From Oxalobacteraceae bacterium (GTDB lineage Bacteria > Pseudomonadota > Gammaproteobacteria > Burkholderiales > Burkholderiaceae_D): a stretch of 64,000 bases of DNA. Position 1 is the stretch's first letter. Each line of letters opens with the position of its first letter. Both the position numbers and the translations under genes were made by a program. The notes under the pieces were generated by a model that saw only the letters and a program-made list of their open reading frames with translations, ran no database searches and was not told the DNA's origin. Positions 53,012 through 62,532 of the stretch are shown one piece after another. The stretch is taken from NCBI GenBank assembly GCA_023259175.1, contig JAHFQV010000003.1, positions 27,560 to 91,559 of the forward strand, read 5' to 3'.

Positions 53012-53041
53012 TTGCCAATCGCGGCGACTTATTGCTATAGT
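53012..53041 (+). promoter_or_regulatory. Candidate sigma-70 promoter for the aroG leader transcript
   Basis: TTGCCA - 18 bp - TATAGT, about 45 bp upstream of the leader ORF. Confidence 0.5.
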
Positions 53042-53085
53042 CGCCTCACTCCATTTCTTTTTTAGCCAAAAGCTTGAGCAAGAAC

Positions 53086-53157
53086 ATGCACACTGCGCGA
53101 TTTTATTTTCACTTTTACTTTAGCTATTCCAACCCCAAGGCGGTGGAGAAGCGGTAA
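53086..53157 (+). CDS. Putative Phe/Tyr-rich leader peptide MHTARFYFHFYFSYSNPKAVEKR
   Basis: ATG CAC ACT GCG CGA TTT TAT TTT CAC TTT TAC TTT AGC TAT ... TAA; 4 Phe + 3 Tyr in 9 consecutive codons, followed by intrinsic terminator and aroG. Confidence 0.8.
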   Translation: MHTARFYFHFYFSYSNPKAVEKR

Positions 53158-53237
53158 GTTCACATAAAGCGAAAATAAAAGCGAAAACAGAACACAACCG
53201 ATCTCAAAAAGACCGCCCTAGCAGGCGGTTTTTTTTT
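53128..53237 (+). promoter_or_regulatory. Putative transcription attenuator (competing hairpins) controlling aroG
   Basis: GGCGGT at 53139-53144 in the leader is complementary to ACCGCC at 53212-53217 (terminator 5' arm); competing pause hairpin UCC-A-ACC/GGUGGA at 53128-53147. Confidence 0.7.
53206..53237 (+). terminator. Intrinsic terminator inside the aroG leader
   Basis: ACCGCC-CTAGCA-GGCGGT stem-loop followed by a T9 run (53229-53237). Confidence 0.85.
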
Positions 53238-53276
53238 GCTTACGAATTTAATTGAACTCAACGACGGAAGAAAATT

Positions 53277-54329
53277 ATGCAACGTACCGATGATTTACGT
53301 ATTCGAGAGATGAAAGAATTGCTTCCACCTTCGCATCTGATTCGCGAGTTTTCGTGTTCGGACAAGGCTTCGGAAGTGACCGCCAATGCACGCGCTGCAC
53401 TCCACAATATTTTGCAGGGAAACGACGATAGAGTGATGGTGGTGATAGGGCCATGTTCCATTCACGACACCAAGGCGGCTTTGGAATACGCGCGTTTGCT
53501 GGCAAAGGCACGCCGCGATTATGCTGGCGAGTTGGAAATTGTGATGCGCGTCTATTTTGAAAAACCGAGAACCACCGTCGGCTGGAAGGGTCTAATTAAC
53601 GATCCCTACATGGACAATAGTTTTCGGATCAATGATGGTTTGCGAATTGCGCGTGAGTTACTGCTCAATATCAATGAGCTTGGCTTGCCTGCAGGGACCG
53701 AGTATCTCGATATGATTAGCCCGCAATACATCGCAGATTTAATTAGTTGGGGCGCGATTGGTGCACGCACCACCGAGTCGCAAGTGCATCGTGAACTCGC
53801 ATCCGGATTATCTTGTCCTGTTGGTTTTAAAAATGGAACCGATGGAAACGTTAAGATTGCGGTTGATGCCATTAAAGCGTCTTCGCAACCCCATCATTTC
53901 TTATCGGTCACTAAAGGCGGACATTCCGCCATCGTTTCAACCAACGGAAACGAAGACTGCCACATTATTTTACGCGGTGGAAAAACCCCGAATTATGATG
54001 CGCAGAGTGTCGATGCTGCGGCGAAAAGTATTGCGGCCAATGGTTTAGAACCGCGCATCATGATCGACGCTTCGCATGCGAATAGTTCAAAAAATCATCT
54101 CAATCAAATTCCGGTTTGCGCCGACATTAGTGCCCAAATTGCCGCGGGTGACCAGCGCATTGTTGGGGTGATGATCGAATCGAATCTAGTCCAGGGACGG
54201 CAGGATTTGGTTTCAGGTCAAGAACTCGTGTACGGATTATCGGTGACCGATGCCTGTATCGATTGGGCTGACAGTGAAAAGGTCTTGGAAACGTTGGCAG
54301 CAGCGGTGAAGCAAAGACGGGCTCGCTAG
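53277..54329 (+). CDS. aroG: 3-deoxy-7-phosphoheptulonate synthase (DAHP synthase, class I)
   Basis: VVIGPCSIHDTKAALEYA, MRVYFEKPRTTVGWKGLINDP, GIVMIDASHANSSKNH-like region. Confidence 0.95.
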   Translation: MQRTDDLRIREMKELLPPSHLIREFSCSDKASEVTANARAALHNILQGNDDRVMVVIGPCSIHDTKAALEYARLLAKARRDYAGELEIVMRVYFEKPRTTVGWKGLINDPYMDNSFRINDGLRIARELLLNINELGLPAGTEYLDMISPQYIADLISWGAIGARTTESQVHRELASGLSCPVGFKNGTDGNVKIAVDAIKASSQPHHFLSVTKGGHSAIVSTNGNEDCHIILRGGKTPNYDAQSVDAAAKSIAANGLEPRIMIDASHANSSKNHLNQIPVCADISAQIAAGDQRIVGVMIESNLVQGRQDLVSGQELVYGLSVTDACIDWADSEKVLETLAAAVKQRRAR

Positions 54330-54355
54330 TTTGGTGCTGGTGATAGCCCGAGAAA

Positions 54356-54387
54356 CTCAATTCAAGCCGCAAATCGCTTGAGTTGAG
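54356..54387. terminator. Hairpin between convergent genes, possible bidirectional terminator
   Basis: CTCAATTCAAGC-CGCAAATC-GCTTGAGTTGAG, 12-bp stem with one non-Watson-Crick position; poor T-tract. Confidence 0.45.
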
Positions 54388-54419
54388 CTTTACTGTAAAC
54401 GCAAAAGCGGACGTGGGGT

Positions 54420-55076
54420 TTAACGTTTGGTCAGCACTAAACTATTGCCATCGTTTTTCATATTCACTTCATTTAAAAAGGCCATCCCGAGTAGTCCGAT
54501 GTCCAGGCCTTTTTCGTGTACCGAGGCGGTCACGTTATAGACTTCGATGCCGCCTACTTTGATTGAGGCGAGCTTCACCATGAATACAACGGTGACACCA
54601 TTCGCTGTTTTGGTGAGGGAAGGTAGGCCTTTACGGTAGTCGATTCCTAGTTTAACTGCTTCGGATGCAGGTAATGCGACGTTAGTCGCGCCAGTATCAA
54701 CTAACATTCTCACGCTACTGCCGCCATTGATCTGGGCATCTGCCATGTAGTGTCCCATGTCGCCTTTGAACAGGGTGGCCGTTTGAATTTTACTCGGATC
54801 GTAAGGCTTAGGCGTGACCAAGCCTAGATATAAAATTTCCTTTTTCCCTTTGGTTTCAATCGTCGCAGTGTTGCCATTGAGCGCTACTAGGCGCGTGTCT
54901 TCGATGATGAAAGACCCGAGCGAAAAACTTTTTGGCGGCTTTCCATTGACAGTGAACATGGCTTTTTCACGCCCCATCGCCACGAGATTAATATCGTGAG
55001 CCAGCGCGAAATGGGCGGGGAGCAAATACAGACCAAGTGCGCAGAAAATGCTCAGGCGGATAATTGGAATTCGCAA
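54420..55076 (-). CDS. Retropepsin-like aspartic protease, secreted/periplasmic
   Basis: Signal-like LRIPIIRLSIFCALGLYLLPAHFALA and MLVDTGATNVALPASEAVKLGI; TTG start at 55076 proposed, ORF open to 55190. Confidence 0.75.
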   Translation of the reverse strand: MRIPIIRLSIFCALGLYLLPAHFALAHDINLVAMGREKAMFTVNGKPPKSFSLGSFIIEDTRLVALNGNTATIETKGKKEILYLGLVTPKPYDPSKIQTATLFKGDMGHYMADAQINGGSSVRMLVDTGATNVALPASEAVKLGIDYRKGLPSLTKTANGVTVVFMVKLASIKVGGIEVYNVTASVHEKGLDIGLLGMAFLNEVNMKNDGNSLVLTKR

Positions 55077-55077
55077 T

Positions 55078-55569
55078 TTAGTCTCTGAAATTATTAAATT
55101 CCAAGGGGAGGTCTTTAATTTCTTTGCGTAGCATCGCCATCGTTGCTTGCAAGTCGTCGCGCTTGGTACCCGTGACCCGCACAGCATCACCCTGGATGCT
55201 CGCTTGTACTTTCATTTTGCTGTCTTTAATGACTTTAACGATTTTTTTGGCATCCTCAGTTTGAATACCATTTTTAACTTTGATGACTTGTTTGACCTTG
55301 TCACCGCCGATTTTTTCGATTTTCCCTACATCTAAAAATCGTACATCGACACCGCGCTTACCCAAGGTTTGACTGACTTCAACCATGATTTGCTCTAAGT
55401 GAAAATCGGAATCGCCGAAAAGGATAATCTCACGTTCCTTATCTTTGAGTTCGACCTTAGCACTGGTCCCTTTTAAATCGAAGCGATTCGTGACCACTTT
55501 ATTGGTCTGTACAATCGCATTTTTAACTTCTTCCATATTGGCTTCAGAGACGGTATCAAATGAGGGCAT
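55078..55569 (-). CDS. yajQ: YajQ family nucleotide-binding protein
   Basis: [35 protein letters not shown]. Confidence 0.95.
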   Translation of the reverse strand: MPSFDTVSEANMEEVKNAIVQTNKVVTNRFDLKGTSAKVELKDKEREIILFGDSDFHLEQIMVEVSQTLGKRGVDVRFLDVGKIEKIGGDKVKQVIKVKNGIQTEDAKKIVKVIKDSKMKVQASIQGDAVRVTGTKRDDLQATMAMLRKEIKDLPLEFNNFRD

Positions 55570-55692
55570 GGCTTTTCCTAGAGAAATTCTTGAATGGGAT
55601 TGTTCGATGTCGGTATTTTATCAAGAACTCGGGCTAACTTTACAGGCATTTTCGTAGGAAAGCGTGGATTTCGCGACTATAATCTTGGGTCT

Positions 55693-56739
55693 ATGAATAG
55701 TTCTATCTCTATCCAAACCGAAAAGCCACTGGCAGATCTCAATAGTTTTGGGATTGCAGCCTTGGCGAGCCGCTTCGTATCCATCCAAACGCTTGCTGAA
55801 CTCGACGCTTTACGTCTCAACCTGAAAGAGAATGCTAGCCATGAGCCGACGCCAGTGTTTGTGTTGGGTGGTGGAAGTAATGTTATTTTTCCCGCGCGGA
55901 TCGAGGCTTTGGTCCTTGAAATGGCGATTAAGGGGAGAGCGCTGCGTGCTGAAACGGAATCGTCTTTTTTTGTTGAAGCCGGTGCTGGCGAAAATTGGCA
56001 CGAATTTGTGCTCTGGACTTTAGCCAATGCTTATCCAGGCTTGGAAAATTTATCCTTGATACCCGGTACGGTAGGTGCTGCGCCGATACAAAATATTGGT
56101 GCGTATGGGGTGGAGATGCAAGACTTTTTCCACGAACTGACGGCCTATGATTTGCGTAGCGGTGAGCTAGTGCGTTTGAATAAAGCGCAATGCGCCTTTT
56201 CCTATCGCGATAGTATTTTTAAGCAAGCCTATCGTGAGCATATGCTCGTCGTACAGGTGTGTTTCGCGCTGCCTAAAGCTTGGGTGGCAAAATTGAGCTA
56301 CGGTGATCTGGCTAGGCGCGTTGCTGAAAATCTTGGGCAGGACAAAATAGTTCGACCAAGTGATGTTAGTGAGGCGGTTATACAAATCCGTCAGAGTAAA
56401 TTGCCTGACCCAAGCATCATCGGGAACGCGGGTAGTTTTTTTAAAAATCCTATTGTTGATGAGGCGCAGTTAAAAGCGATTTTGAGTCGCTACCCCAACT
56501 GTGTTCATCATACTCAAAGTGATGCGCGTTTTAAATTGGCTGCGGGTTGGTTGATCGAGCAATGTGGCTGGAAAGGACGCAGCCTTGGTCGTGTCGGCGT
56601 ATATGAAAAGCAGGCATTGGTTTTGGTGAACTTGGGTGGCGCAAGTGGTGCCGAGGTGCGAGCCTTGGCCGAGGCCATTGTTTTGGATGTGCAAACACGA
56701 TTTGGTGTGCGCCTCGAAGTCGAACCGGTGTTTGCATAA
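55693..56739 (+). CDS. murB: UDP-N-acetylmuramate dehydrogenase
   Basis: PLADLNSFGIAALASRFV, LGGGSNVIF, GTVGAAPIQNIGAYGVEM. Confidence 0.96.
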   Translation: MNSSISIQTEKPLADLNSFGIAALASRFVSIQTLAELDALRLNLKENASHEPTPVFVLGGGSNVIFPARIEALVLEMAIKGRALRAETESSFFVEAGAGENWHEFVLWTLANAYPGLENLSLIPGTVGAAPIQNIGAYGVEMQDFFHELTAYDLRSGELVRLNKAQCAFSYRDSIFKQAYREHMLVVQVCFALPKAWVAKLSYGDLARRVAENLGQDKIVRPSDVSEAVIQIRQSKLPDPSIIGNAGSFFKNPIVDEAQLKAILSRYPNCVHHTQSDARFKLAAGWLIEQCGWKGRSLGRVGVYEKQALVLVNLGGASGAEVRALAEAIVLDVQTRFGVRLEVEPVFA

Positions 56740-56786
56740 GCCTTATTTTACTTATTTTTACCTTGGGAAGTTTTGATTCTTAGCTT

Positions 56787-59700
56787 ATGAATTTATCCAG
56801 CGCGATCGAAAAAAAACAGCGTAATCAAAATCCAAATATTTTGTATGGTGCGATTAAGCCTGAACTAATGCGCGAGGAATGTCTTGCCGATCTATTGGAG
56901 GCGAGCATTCAGAGATGCCCCGATAAAATTGCACTTTCGACCGACACAGAAACACTCACGTATCGTGAATTAGGACAGGCCGCCGATCAAGCGGCGAGCC
57001 GATTAATTGCCGCAGGTGCAGGGCCGGGGAAAATTGTGGGCTTGTGGCTGCCGCGTGGAATTGATCTCTTGGTGATGCAAGCGGCGATTGCTAAAACAGG
57101 CGCGGCGTGGTTGCCTTTTGATTCCGAAGTACCGGTTGAACGTATCGCGATTTGTTTGGAGGATGCGCAGGCCGTGGGCTTGGTAAGCGCCCGGGCATTT
57201 TTGCCGCAGCTTGTGAATTTCGAGAAAACGGTTTTTCTAGCTGAGGACTTGACGCTGCCCGAGGCAGGTCATTTACTCAAGCGCAGCAAAGGAAAAGTAG
57301 ACGACCCTGCCTATGTGATTTATACCTCAGGTTCTACTGGCAAGCCTAAGGGTATCGCAATTAGTCAGGCTAGCATTTGTCATTTTTTGCGTAGTGAAAA
57401 TAGCGTCTTGGGCGTAGTCGAAACAGATCGTGTTTATCAAGGATTTTCAGTGGCATTTGATATGTCATTTGAAGAAATTTGGATCAGCTATTTGGTGGGC
57501 GCGACTTTGTGGATTGCAAGTCGGGAAGTTGCGCTGGACCCTGATGCTTTGCCACGCGCCTTATTGCGTCAAAAAATTACCGTTTTACATGCAGTTCCGA
57601 CTTTACTGGCCTTGTTTAGCGTGGACGTGCCTAGCTTGCGTATCGTTAATCTCGGTGGGGAAATGTGTCCCGAAAGTTTAGTGAATCGCTGGTCAACGCC
57701 AGAGCAAGAAGCTGAGCACGGCGCGCGTAAAATGTTTAACACCTACGGCCCAACTGAGGCTACGGTGTCGGCGAGTTTGGCCTTATTGCGAGCCCATGAG
57801 CCGGTGACGATAGGCCTGCCATTACCCAATTACGGTTTGTTGGTGATAGACGCAGAGGTTGAAAAAGGATTGCGACTCTTAGCCCGTGGCGAAACCGGTG
57901 AGCTATGTATTTTTGGCCCGGGGGTCGCTGCGGGTTATTTGGGTCGCCCCGATTTGACGGCGGAAAAATTTCTTGATAATCCTTGGGCAGATCAAGAATG
58001 TAATGCACGTTTGTATCGTACCGGTGATCTGGCACGGATTAGTGAAGAGGGCAGTGTGCAATGCCTGGGTCGCGCGGATGATCAAATCAAGATTCGTGGA
58101 TTTCGCGTGGAATTGGGCGAGATAGAAGCGGTTTTGGCTAAGCAAGATGGCGTTGGAACAGTCGCCGTTTTATTGCGCAATGAAGATAGCGTTGATCAGT
58201 TGATTGCCTTTATGGTTGCCGAACCGGAGGCGCAGCAGACTAGTTTAAGTAATGCGGTTTTACGCAATGCACTTAGCCAGACTTTGCCTGCGTATATGAT
58301 ACCTGCGCGCTATATTTTGCTCGATGAAATGCCACGTTTGAGCTCAGGAAAAATTGATCGTAAAACGCTGAAATCCTTGCCGCTCGCAGCACCCGAAAAT
58401 TTGGCTGAGGACGATGTCGCACAAAGCGAGGCAGAGCAGGTTTTGTTTGCGTCGATGCGACAATTATTTCCTGGACAAACAATAAAACGGGAAGCGGATT
58501 TTTTTGCCGAACTGGGCGGGCATTCTTTATTGGCGGCGCGTTTGGTGTCCTTACTTCGCCGCGATGCGCGCTATGCCTATTTCAAAATCAGTGATGTGTA
58601 TCAACAGCGGCAATTAAAGGAAATCGCACGCGTGATGGAAGCGAATACCTGTGTGCCAAATCAAAGCGCGCAAGTCGCTTGGCTGCCGGCACCCGATTGG
58701 AAGCGTTGGCTATGTGGATGTGGACAGGCATTGGTGATTCCTTGCTTGATTGCTTTGCGTATGTTGCAGTGGCTCGCCCCATTTTTTGCCTATCATTTTT
58801 TGACAGGCGATACCGAGGATTCGATTCCGTTTGCGATCACCTTGTCGCTTTTGTTTTTCCTACTAATCACGGTGGCCGAATTTGGTTTTGCGATCGCTGC
58901 AAAGTGGCTTATTCTTGGACGCATGAAGGCTGGGCATTATCCGCTCTGGGGTTGGACCTATTTTCGCTGGTGGTTGGTCGATAGAATATTAGAGGCGGTG
59001 CCGGTGTATATGCTCAATGGCTCCTCCATGTATGTGTGGTGGCTACGTGCTTTAGGGGCAAAAATTGGACGAGAGGTGAATATCGGCTCGGTCAGCTTGC
59101 GCGCCCCCGATTTATTGGAAATCGGTGATGGCGCAAGCATAGGCAATGCCAGTAATTTTGAAAATGTGCGGGTAGAAAGGGGTGTACTTCGGGTCGGGAA
59201 AATTACCCTTAAAGACCATGCTTACGTCGGCTCTTATGCTTTGTTAGAAGGGGACACTCGACTGGAAAAATACGCACATCTGGAAGGGCAGTCGGCTATC
59301 GTCGAAGGGCAAGTGATACCTGAAAATCGGATATGGACAGGCTCGCCCGCAATTGATAGCGGTGTTTACGATCCCGCCCATCGTAGCGCCCGTTTGCCAG
59401 TATCGCGTTTGCGTTATTTTTTTGAAGGTGTTTATTTTGTCCTGGGTAGTTTATTGGTGACAGCCTTATTTTTCTTGCCTGTGTTTCCAAGTTTTATGTT
59501 GATCGATTACCTCGATACGGCCGGTAGTGTCGGTAGTTTTCAACACGCTGAAATTGAAACCCAGCTATTGCAATATTTCCTCATGGCCTTTCCCGCTACG
59601 GCTGTATTGATATTGTGTACGGCGCTGTTATCAGCAGGTATTCGTTGGGGCATACTTGGGAAAATGAAACCCGGTCATTACCCAGTACACAGCTTGGCTT

Positions 59701-60836
59701 ACTGTAAAAAATGGATGGTCAATCAAATTCAAGAAAGTAGTCTCAACGTTTTACACGGTGTTTATGCGACCGTTTTTTCTCCATTTTGGTATCGCTTATT
59801 AGGCGCGGAAGTGGGCAAAGGAACTGAAATTTCAACCGCGCTCGGCGTCGTGCCGGATATGCTGACTTTGGGGGACGAGTGCTTTATTGCCGATGCGGTG
59901 ATGTTGGGTGATGAAGAAATTGATCAAGGCTGGATGACCGTGCAAGCGACTTGCGTATCTCGTCGAAGTTTCGTTGGTAATGGTGCCTATGTGCCGGATG
60001 GAACGATCATTCCTGAAAATGTTTTGATCGGCGTGCATACCAGCGTGCCACGCAACGAAGCGATGAAAAGTGGTGACACTTGGATAGGTTCGCCGCCTAT
60101 CAATTTACCCGCTCGTGAAGAAGTCAAAGGTTTTCCAGAACATTTAACCTATCGCCCCAGCTTTTGGCGGCGCATCGCCCGCGCCTGTATCGAAGCATTT
60201 CGGATTATTGCACCCCATGCCTTGGTCATCGCAATTGGTTATGTCATCGTATTGGATTTGATGCCGATTGCCGCTGATGAACAATGGCGGGAAGTCTTAA
60301 GCGATTTGGTGGTTTCAGGTTTGTTGTATGGATTCGGATGTTTTGCTTTTATTTTGGTATTGAAATGGGTTTTGATTTTCAGGTACAAGAAAAAGAGCTA
60401 TCCGATGTGGACTCCCTTTGTATGGTTGTCGGAGGCGATTACCAATCTTTATGAGGGTATCGCTATCCCGAACTTTCTACGCTATTTAAAGGGCACGCCT
60501 TGGCTGCCGATCGCCTTTAGATTATTGGGCTGTCGTATCGGTAAAGGGGTGTATATGGATACGACCGATATTACGGAGTTTGATTGCGTCAGTATTGGCG
60601 ATTACAGTGAACTCAATGCCGCGGTTTGCCCGCAGACGCATTTATTCGAAGATCGTGTGATGAAGATTGATCACGTTCAAATCGGTGCTTACGTCTATAT
60701 GGGGCCGCGTAGTTTTGTCCTGTACAGCGCACAAGTAGGTGACAATGCGAAATTAGCGTCCTTGACTTTGGTGATGAAGGGGGAATTTATTCCAGCCAAT
60801 TCAAGCTGGCGCGGCTGTCCTGCTGCGATTGCTTAA
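56787..60836 (+). CDS. Pls/PosA-family NRPS-like protein: adenylation - carrier - three (TM pair + left-handed beta-helix) units
   Basis: YVIYTSGSTGKPKG, FNTYGPTEATVSA, YRTGDLARISEEG, carrier GGHSLLAARL, three hexapeptide-repeat blocks (LGAKIGREVNIG, LGAEVGKGTEIS, LGCRIGKGVYMD) separated by hydrophobic segments. Confidence 0.88.
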   Translation: MNLSSAIEKKQRNQNPNILYGAIKPELMREECLADLLEASIQRCPDKIALSTDTETLTYRELGQAADQAASRLIAAGAGPGKIVGLWLPRGIDLLVMQAAIAKTGAAWLPFDSEVPVERIAICLEDAQAVGLVSARAFLPQLVNFEKTVFLAEDLTLPEAGHLLKRSKGKVDDPAYVIYTSGSTGKPKGIAISQASICHFLRSENSVLGVVETDRVYQGFSVAFDMSFEEIWISYLVGATLWIASREVALDPDALPRALLRQKITVLHAVPTLLALFSVDVPSLRIVNLGGEMCPESLVNRWSTPEQEAEHGARKMFNTYGPTEATVSASLALLRAHEPVTIGLPLPNYGLLVIDAEVEKGLRLLARGETGELCIFGPGVAAGYLGRPDLTAEKFLDNPWADQECNARLYRTGDLARISEEGSVQCLGRADDQIKIRGFRVELGEIEAVLAKQDGVGTVAVLLRNEDSVDQLIAFMVAEPEAQQTSLSNAVLRNALSQTLPAYMIPARYILLDEMPRLSSGKIDRKTLKSLPLAAPENLAEDDVAQSEAEQVLFASMRQLFPGQTIKREADFFAELGGHSLLAARLVSLLRRDARYAYFKISDVYQQRQLKEIARVMEANTCVPNQSAQVAWLPAPDWKRWLCGCGQALVIPCLIALRMLQWLAPFFAYHFLTGDTEDSIPFAITLSLLFFLLITVAEFGFAIAAKWLILGRMKAGHYPLWGWTYFRWWLVDRILEAVPVYMLNGSSMYVWWLRALGAKIGREVNIGSVSLRAPDLLEIGDGASIGNASNFENVRVERGVLRVGKITLKDHAYVGSYALLEGDTRLEKYAHLEGQSAIVEGQVIPENRIWTGSPAIDSGVYDPAHRSARLPVSRLRYFFEGVYFVLGSLLVTALFFLPVFPSFMLIDYLDTAGSVGSFQHAEIETQLLQYFLMAFPATAVLILCTALLSAGIRWGILGKMKPGHYPVHSLAYCKKWMVNQIQESSLNVLHGVYATVFSPFWYRLLGAEVGKGTEISTALGVVPDMLTLGDECFIADAVMLGDEEIDQGWMTVQATCVSRRSFVGNGAYVPDGTIIPENVLIGVHTSVPRNEAMKSGDTWIGSPPINLPAREEVKGFPEHLTYRPSFWRRIARACIEAFRIIAPHALVIAIGYVIVLDLMPIAADEQWREVLSDLVVSGLLYGFGCFAFILVLKWVLIFRYKKKSYPMWTPFVWLSEAITNLYEGIAIPNFLRYLKGTPWLPIAFRLLGCRIGKGVYMDTTDITEFDCVSIGDYSELNAAVCPQTHLFEDRVMKIDHVQIGAYVYMGPRSFVLYSAQVGDNAKLASLTLVMKGEFIPANSSWRGCPAAIA

Positions 60837-60860
60837 CATCTTATGATTCGATGGATGTTT

Positions 60861-60893
60861 AGCGGTCATCCCCTAATTACGGGAATGACCGCT
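60861..60893. terminator. Strong hairpin between convergent genes, possible bidirectional terminator
   Basis: AGCGGTCATCCC-CTAATTAC-GGGAATGACCGCT; no strong T-tract. Confidence 0.5.
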
Positions 60894-60899
60894 CGTAAG

Positions 60900-61217
60900 T
60901 TATTCTCCAAAATGGCAAATGTATTCTACGATTTCTGATGCTTCAATCGTAAAACGCGTTTGCGCCGGAACAGAGAACTCTTCGCCTGCGCGATAAGTCA
61001 TCGTCTCGGTCGCGTCCGCGATTTTGACCCTGCACTCACCAGCCGTTATTTGCATCAGCTCTGCAACTTTGGTATTAAACTCTAAGCTTGAAGGGAAGAT
61101 AATTCCTAGTGTTTTACGTTGCCCATCGCTGGAGATGACCGTATGTGAAACGCATTTGCCATCAAAGAAAACATTCGCTTTGCTTAGGACACTCACCTCG
61201 TCAAATTGTATCGTCAT
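60900..61217 (-). CDS. ppnP: Pyrimidine/purine nucleoside phosphorylase (YaiE/PpnP)
   Basis: 105 aa cupin-like, VLSKANVFFDGKCVSHTVISSDGQRKTLGIIFPSSLEFNT. Confidence 0.88.
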   Translation of the reverse strand: MTIQFDEVSVLSKANVFFDGKCVSHTVISSDGQRKTLGIIFPSSLEFNTKVAELMQITAGECRVKIADATETMTYRAGEEFSVPAQTRFTIEASEIVEYICHFGE

Positions 61218-61222
61218 ACATT

Positions 61223-62452
61223 TTACTTTCGTTTGATTTTGGCATTGGCTGCGATACGCATGCGTAAGGCATTGAGCTTAATGAAACCACCTGCATCGGC
61301 TTGGTTATAGGCACCGCCATCTTCGTCAAAGGTAGCGATCGTCATGTCGAACAATGAGTCGGTTTTCGAATCGCGTGCAACCGTGATGACATTGCCTTTG
61401 TAGAGTTTGACGCGCACCCAGCCGTTGACCGATTGTTGGGTATGGTCGATCAGAGTTTGCAAGGCGACGCGCTCAGGTGCCCACCAGTAGCCGTTGTAAA
61501 TCAAGCTGGCATAGCGTGGCATGAGATCGTCTTTGAGATGCGCAACTTCGCGGTCGAGTGTAATTGATTCAATGGCACGATGCGCGCGCAACATGATGGT
61601 GCCACCTGGTGTTTCGTAGCAACCGCGCGATTTCATACCGACGTAACGGTTTTCCACCAAGTCCAAGCGCCCGATGCCATGTTTGCCGCCTAAACGATTG
61701 AGTTCCGTAAGTACGCTTGCAGCCGACATACGCACACCGTTCAGAGCAACGATGTCACCTTTTTCGTATTCGATGTCGAGGTATTCGGGTGTGTCCGGCG
61801 CTTGTTCTGGACTGACTGTCCAACGCCACATACTTTCTTCCGCCTCGGCGCTGGGGTTTTCTAAGTGGCGACCTTCAAAACTGATGTGCAGTAAGTTGGC
61901 ATCCATCGAATAAGGTGCGCCGCCATTTTTGTGCTTCATGTCGATGGCAATACCCGCGTCTTCTGCGTACTTCAATAATTTTTCGCGGGATAAAAGATCC
62001 CATTCACGCCAAGGCGCAATGACTTTGACATTCGGCATGAGTGCGTAAGCGCCCAATTCGAAACGTACCTGATCATTGCCTTTGCCAGTTGCACCATGTG
62101 AAATCGTATCAGCACCGGTGGCGCGGGCGATTTCAATTAAGCGTTTTGCGATTAAGGGGCGGGCGATCGAGGTGCCGAGCAAGTATTCGCCTTCATAGAC
62201 GGTATTGGCGCGAAACATGGGAAATACAAAATCACGTACAAATTCTTCGCGCAGATCATCGATAAAAATATTTTCGGGCTTGATGCCAAATTTGATCGCC
62301 TTGGCGCGCGCTGGCTCGAGCTCTTCACCTTGACCTAAATCGGCGGTAAAAGTCACGATCTCGCATTGATAATGGTCTTGCAGCCACTTCAAAATAACAG
62401 AGGTATCCAAACCGCCGGAATAGGCTAAGACTACTTTTTTAACGTCGCTCAT
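61223..62452 (-). CDS. argG: Argininosuccinate synthase
   Basis: [40 protein letters not shown]. Confidence 0.97.
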   Translation of the reverse strand: MSDVKKVVLAYSGGLDTSVILKWLQDHYQCEIVTFTADLGQGEELEPARAKAIKFGIKPENIFIDDLREEFVRDFVFPMFRANTVYEGEYLLGTSIARPLIAKRLIEIARATGADTISHGATGKGNDQVRFELGAYALMPNVKVIAPWREWDLLSREKLLKYAEDAGIAIDMKHKNGGAPYSMDANLLHISFEGRHLENPSAEAEESMWRWTVSPEQAPDTPEYLDIEYEKGDIVALNGVRMSAASVLTELNRLGGKHGIGRLDLVENRYVGMKSRGCYETPGGTIMLRAHRAIESITLDREVAHLKDDLMPRYASLIYNGYWWAPERVALQTLIDHTQQSVNGWVRVKLYKGNVITVARDSKTDSLFDMTIATFDEDGGAYNQADAGGFIKLNALRMRIAANAKIKRK

Positions 62453-62532
62453 TCAATTCTCTCTAGTGTAAGTTTAATTTTCTGACTTCTGATATTCATG
62501 ATATTCAATGCTTGGGTAAAGCGAAGCTTATT

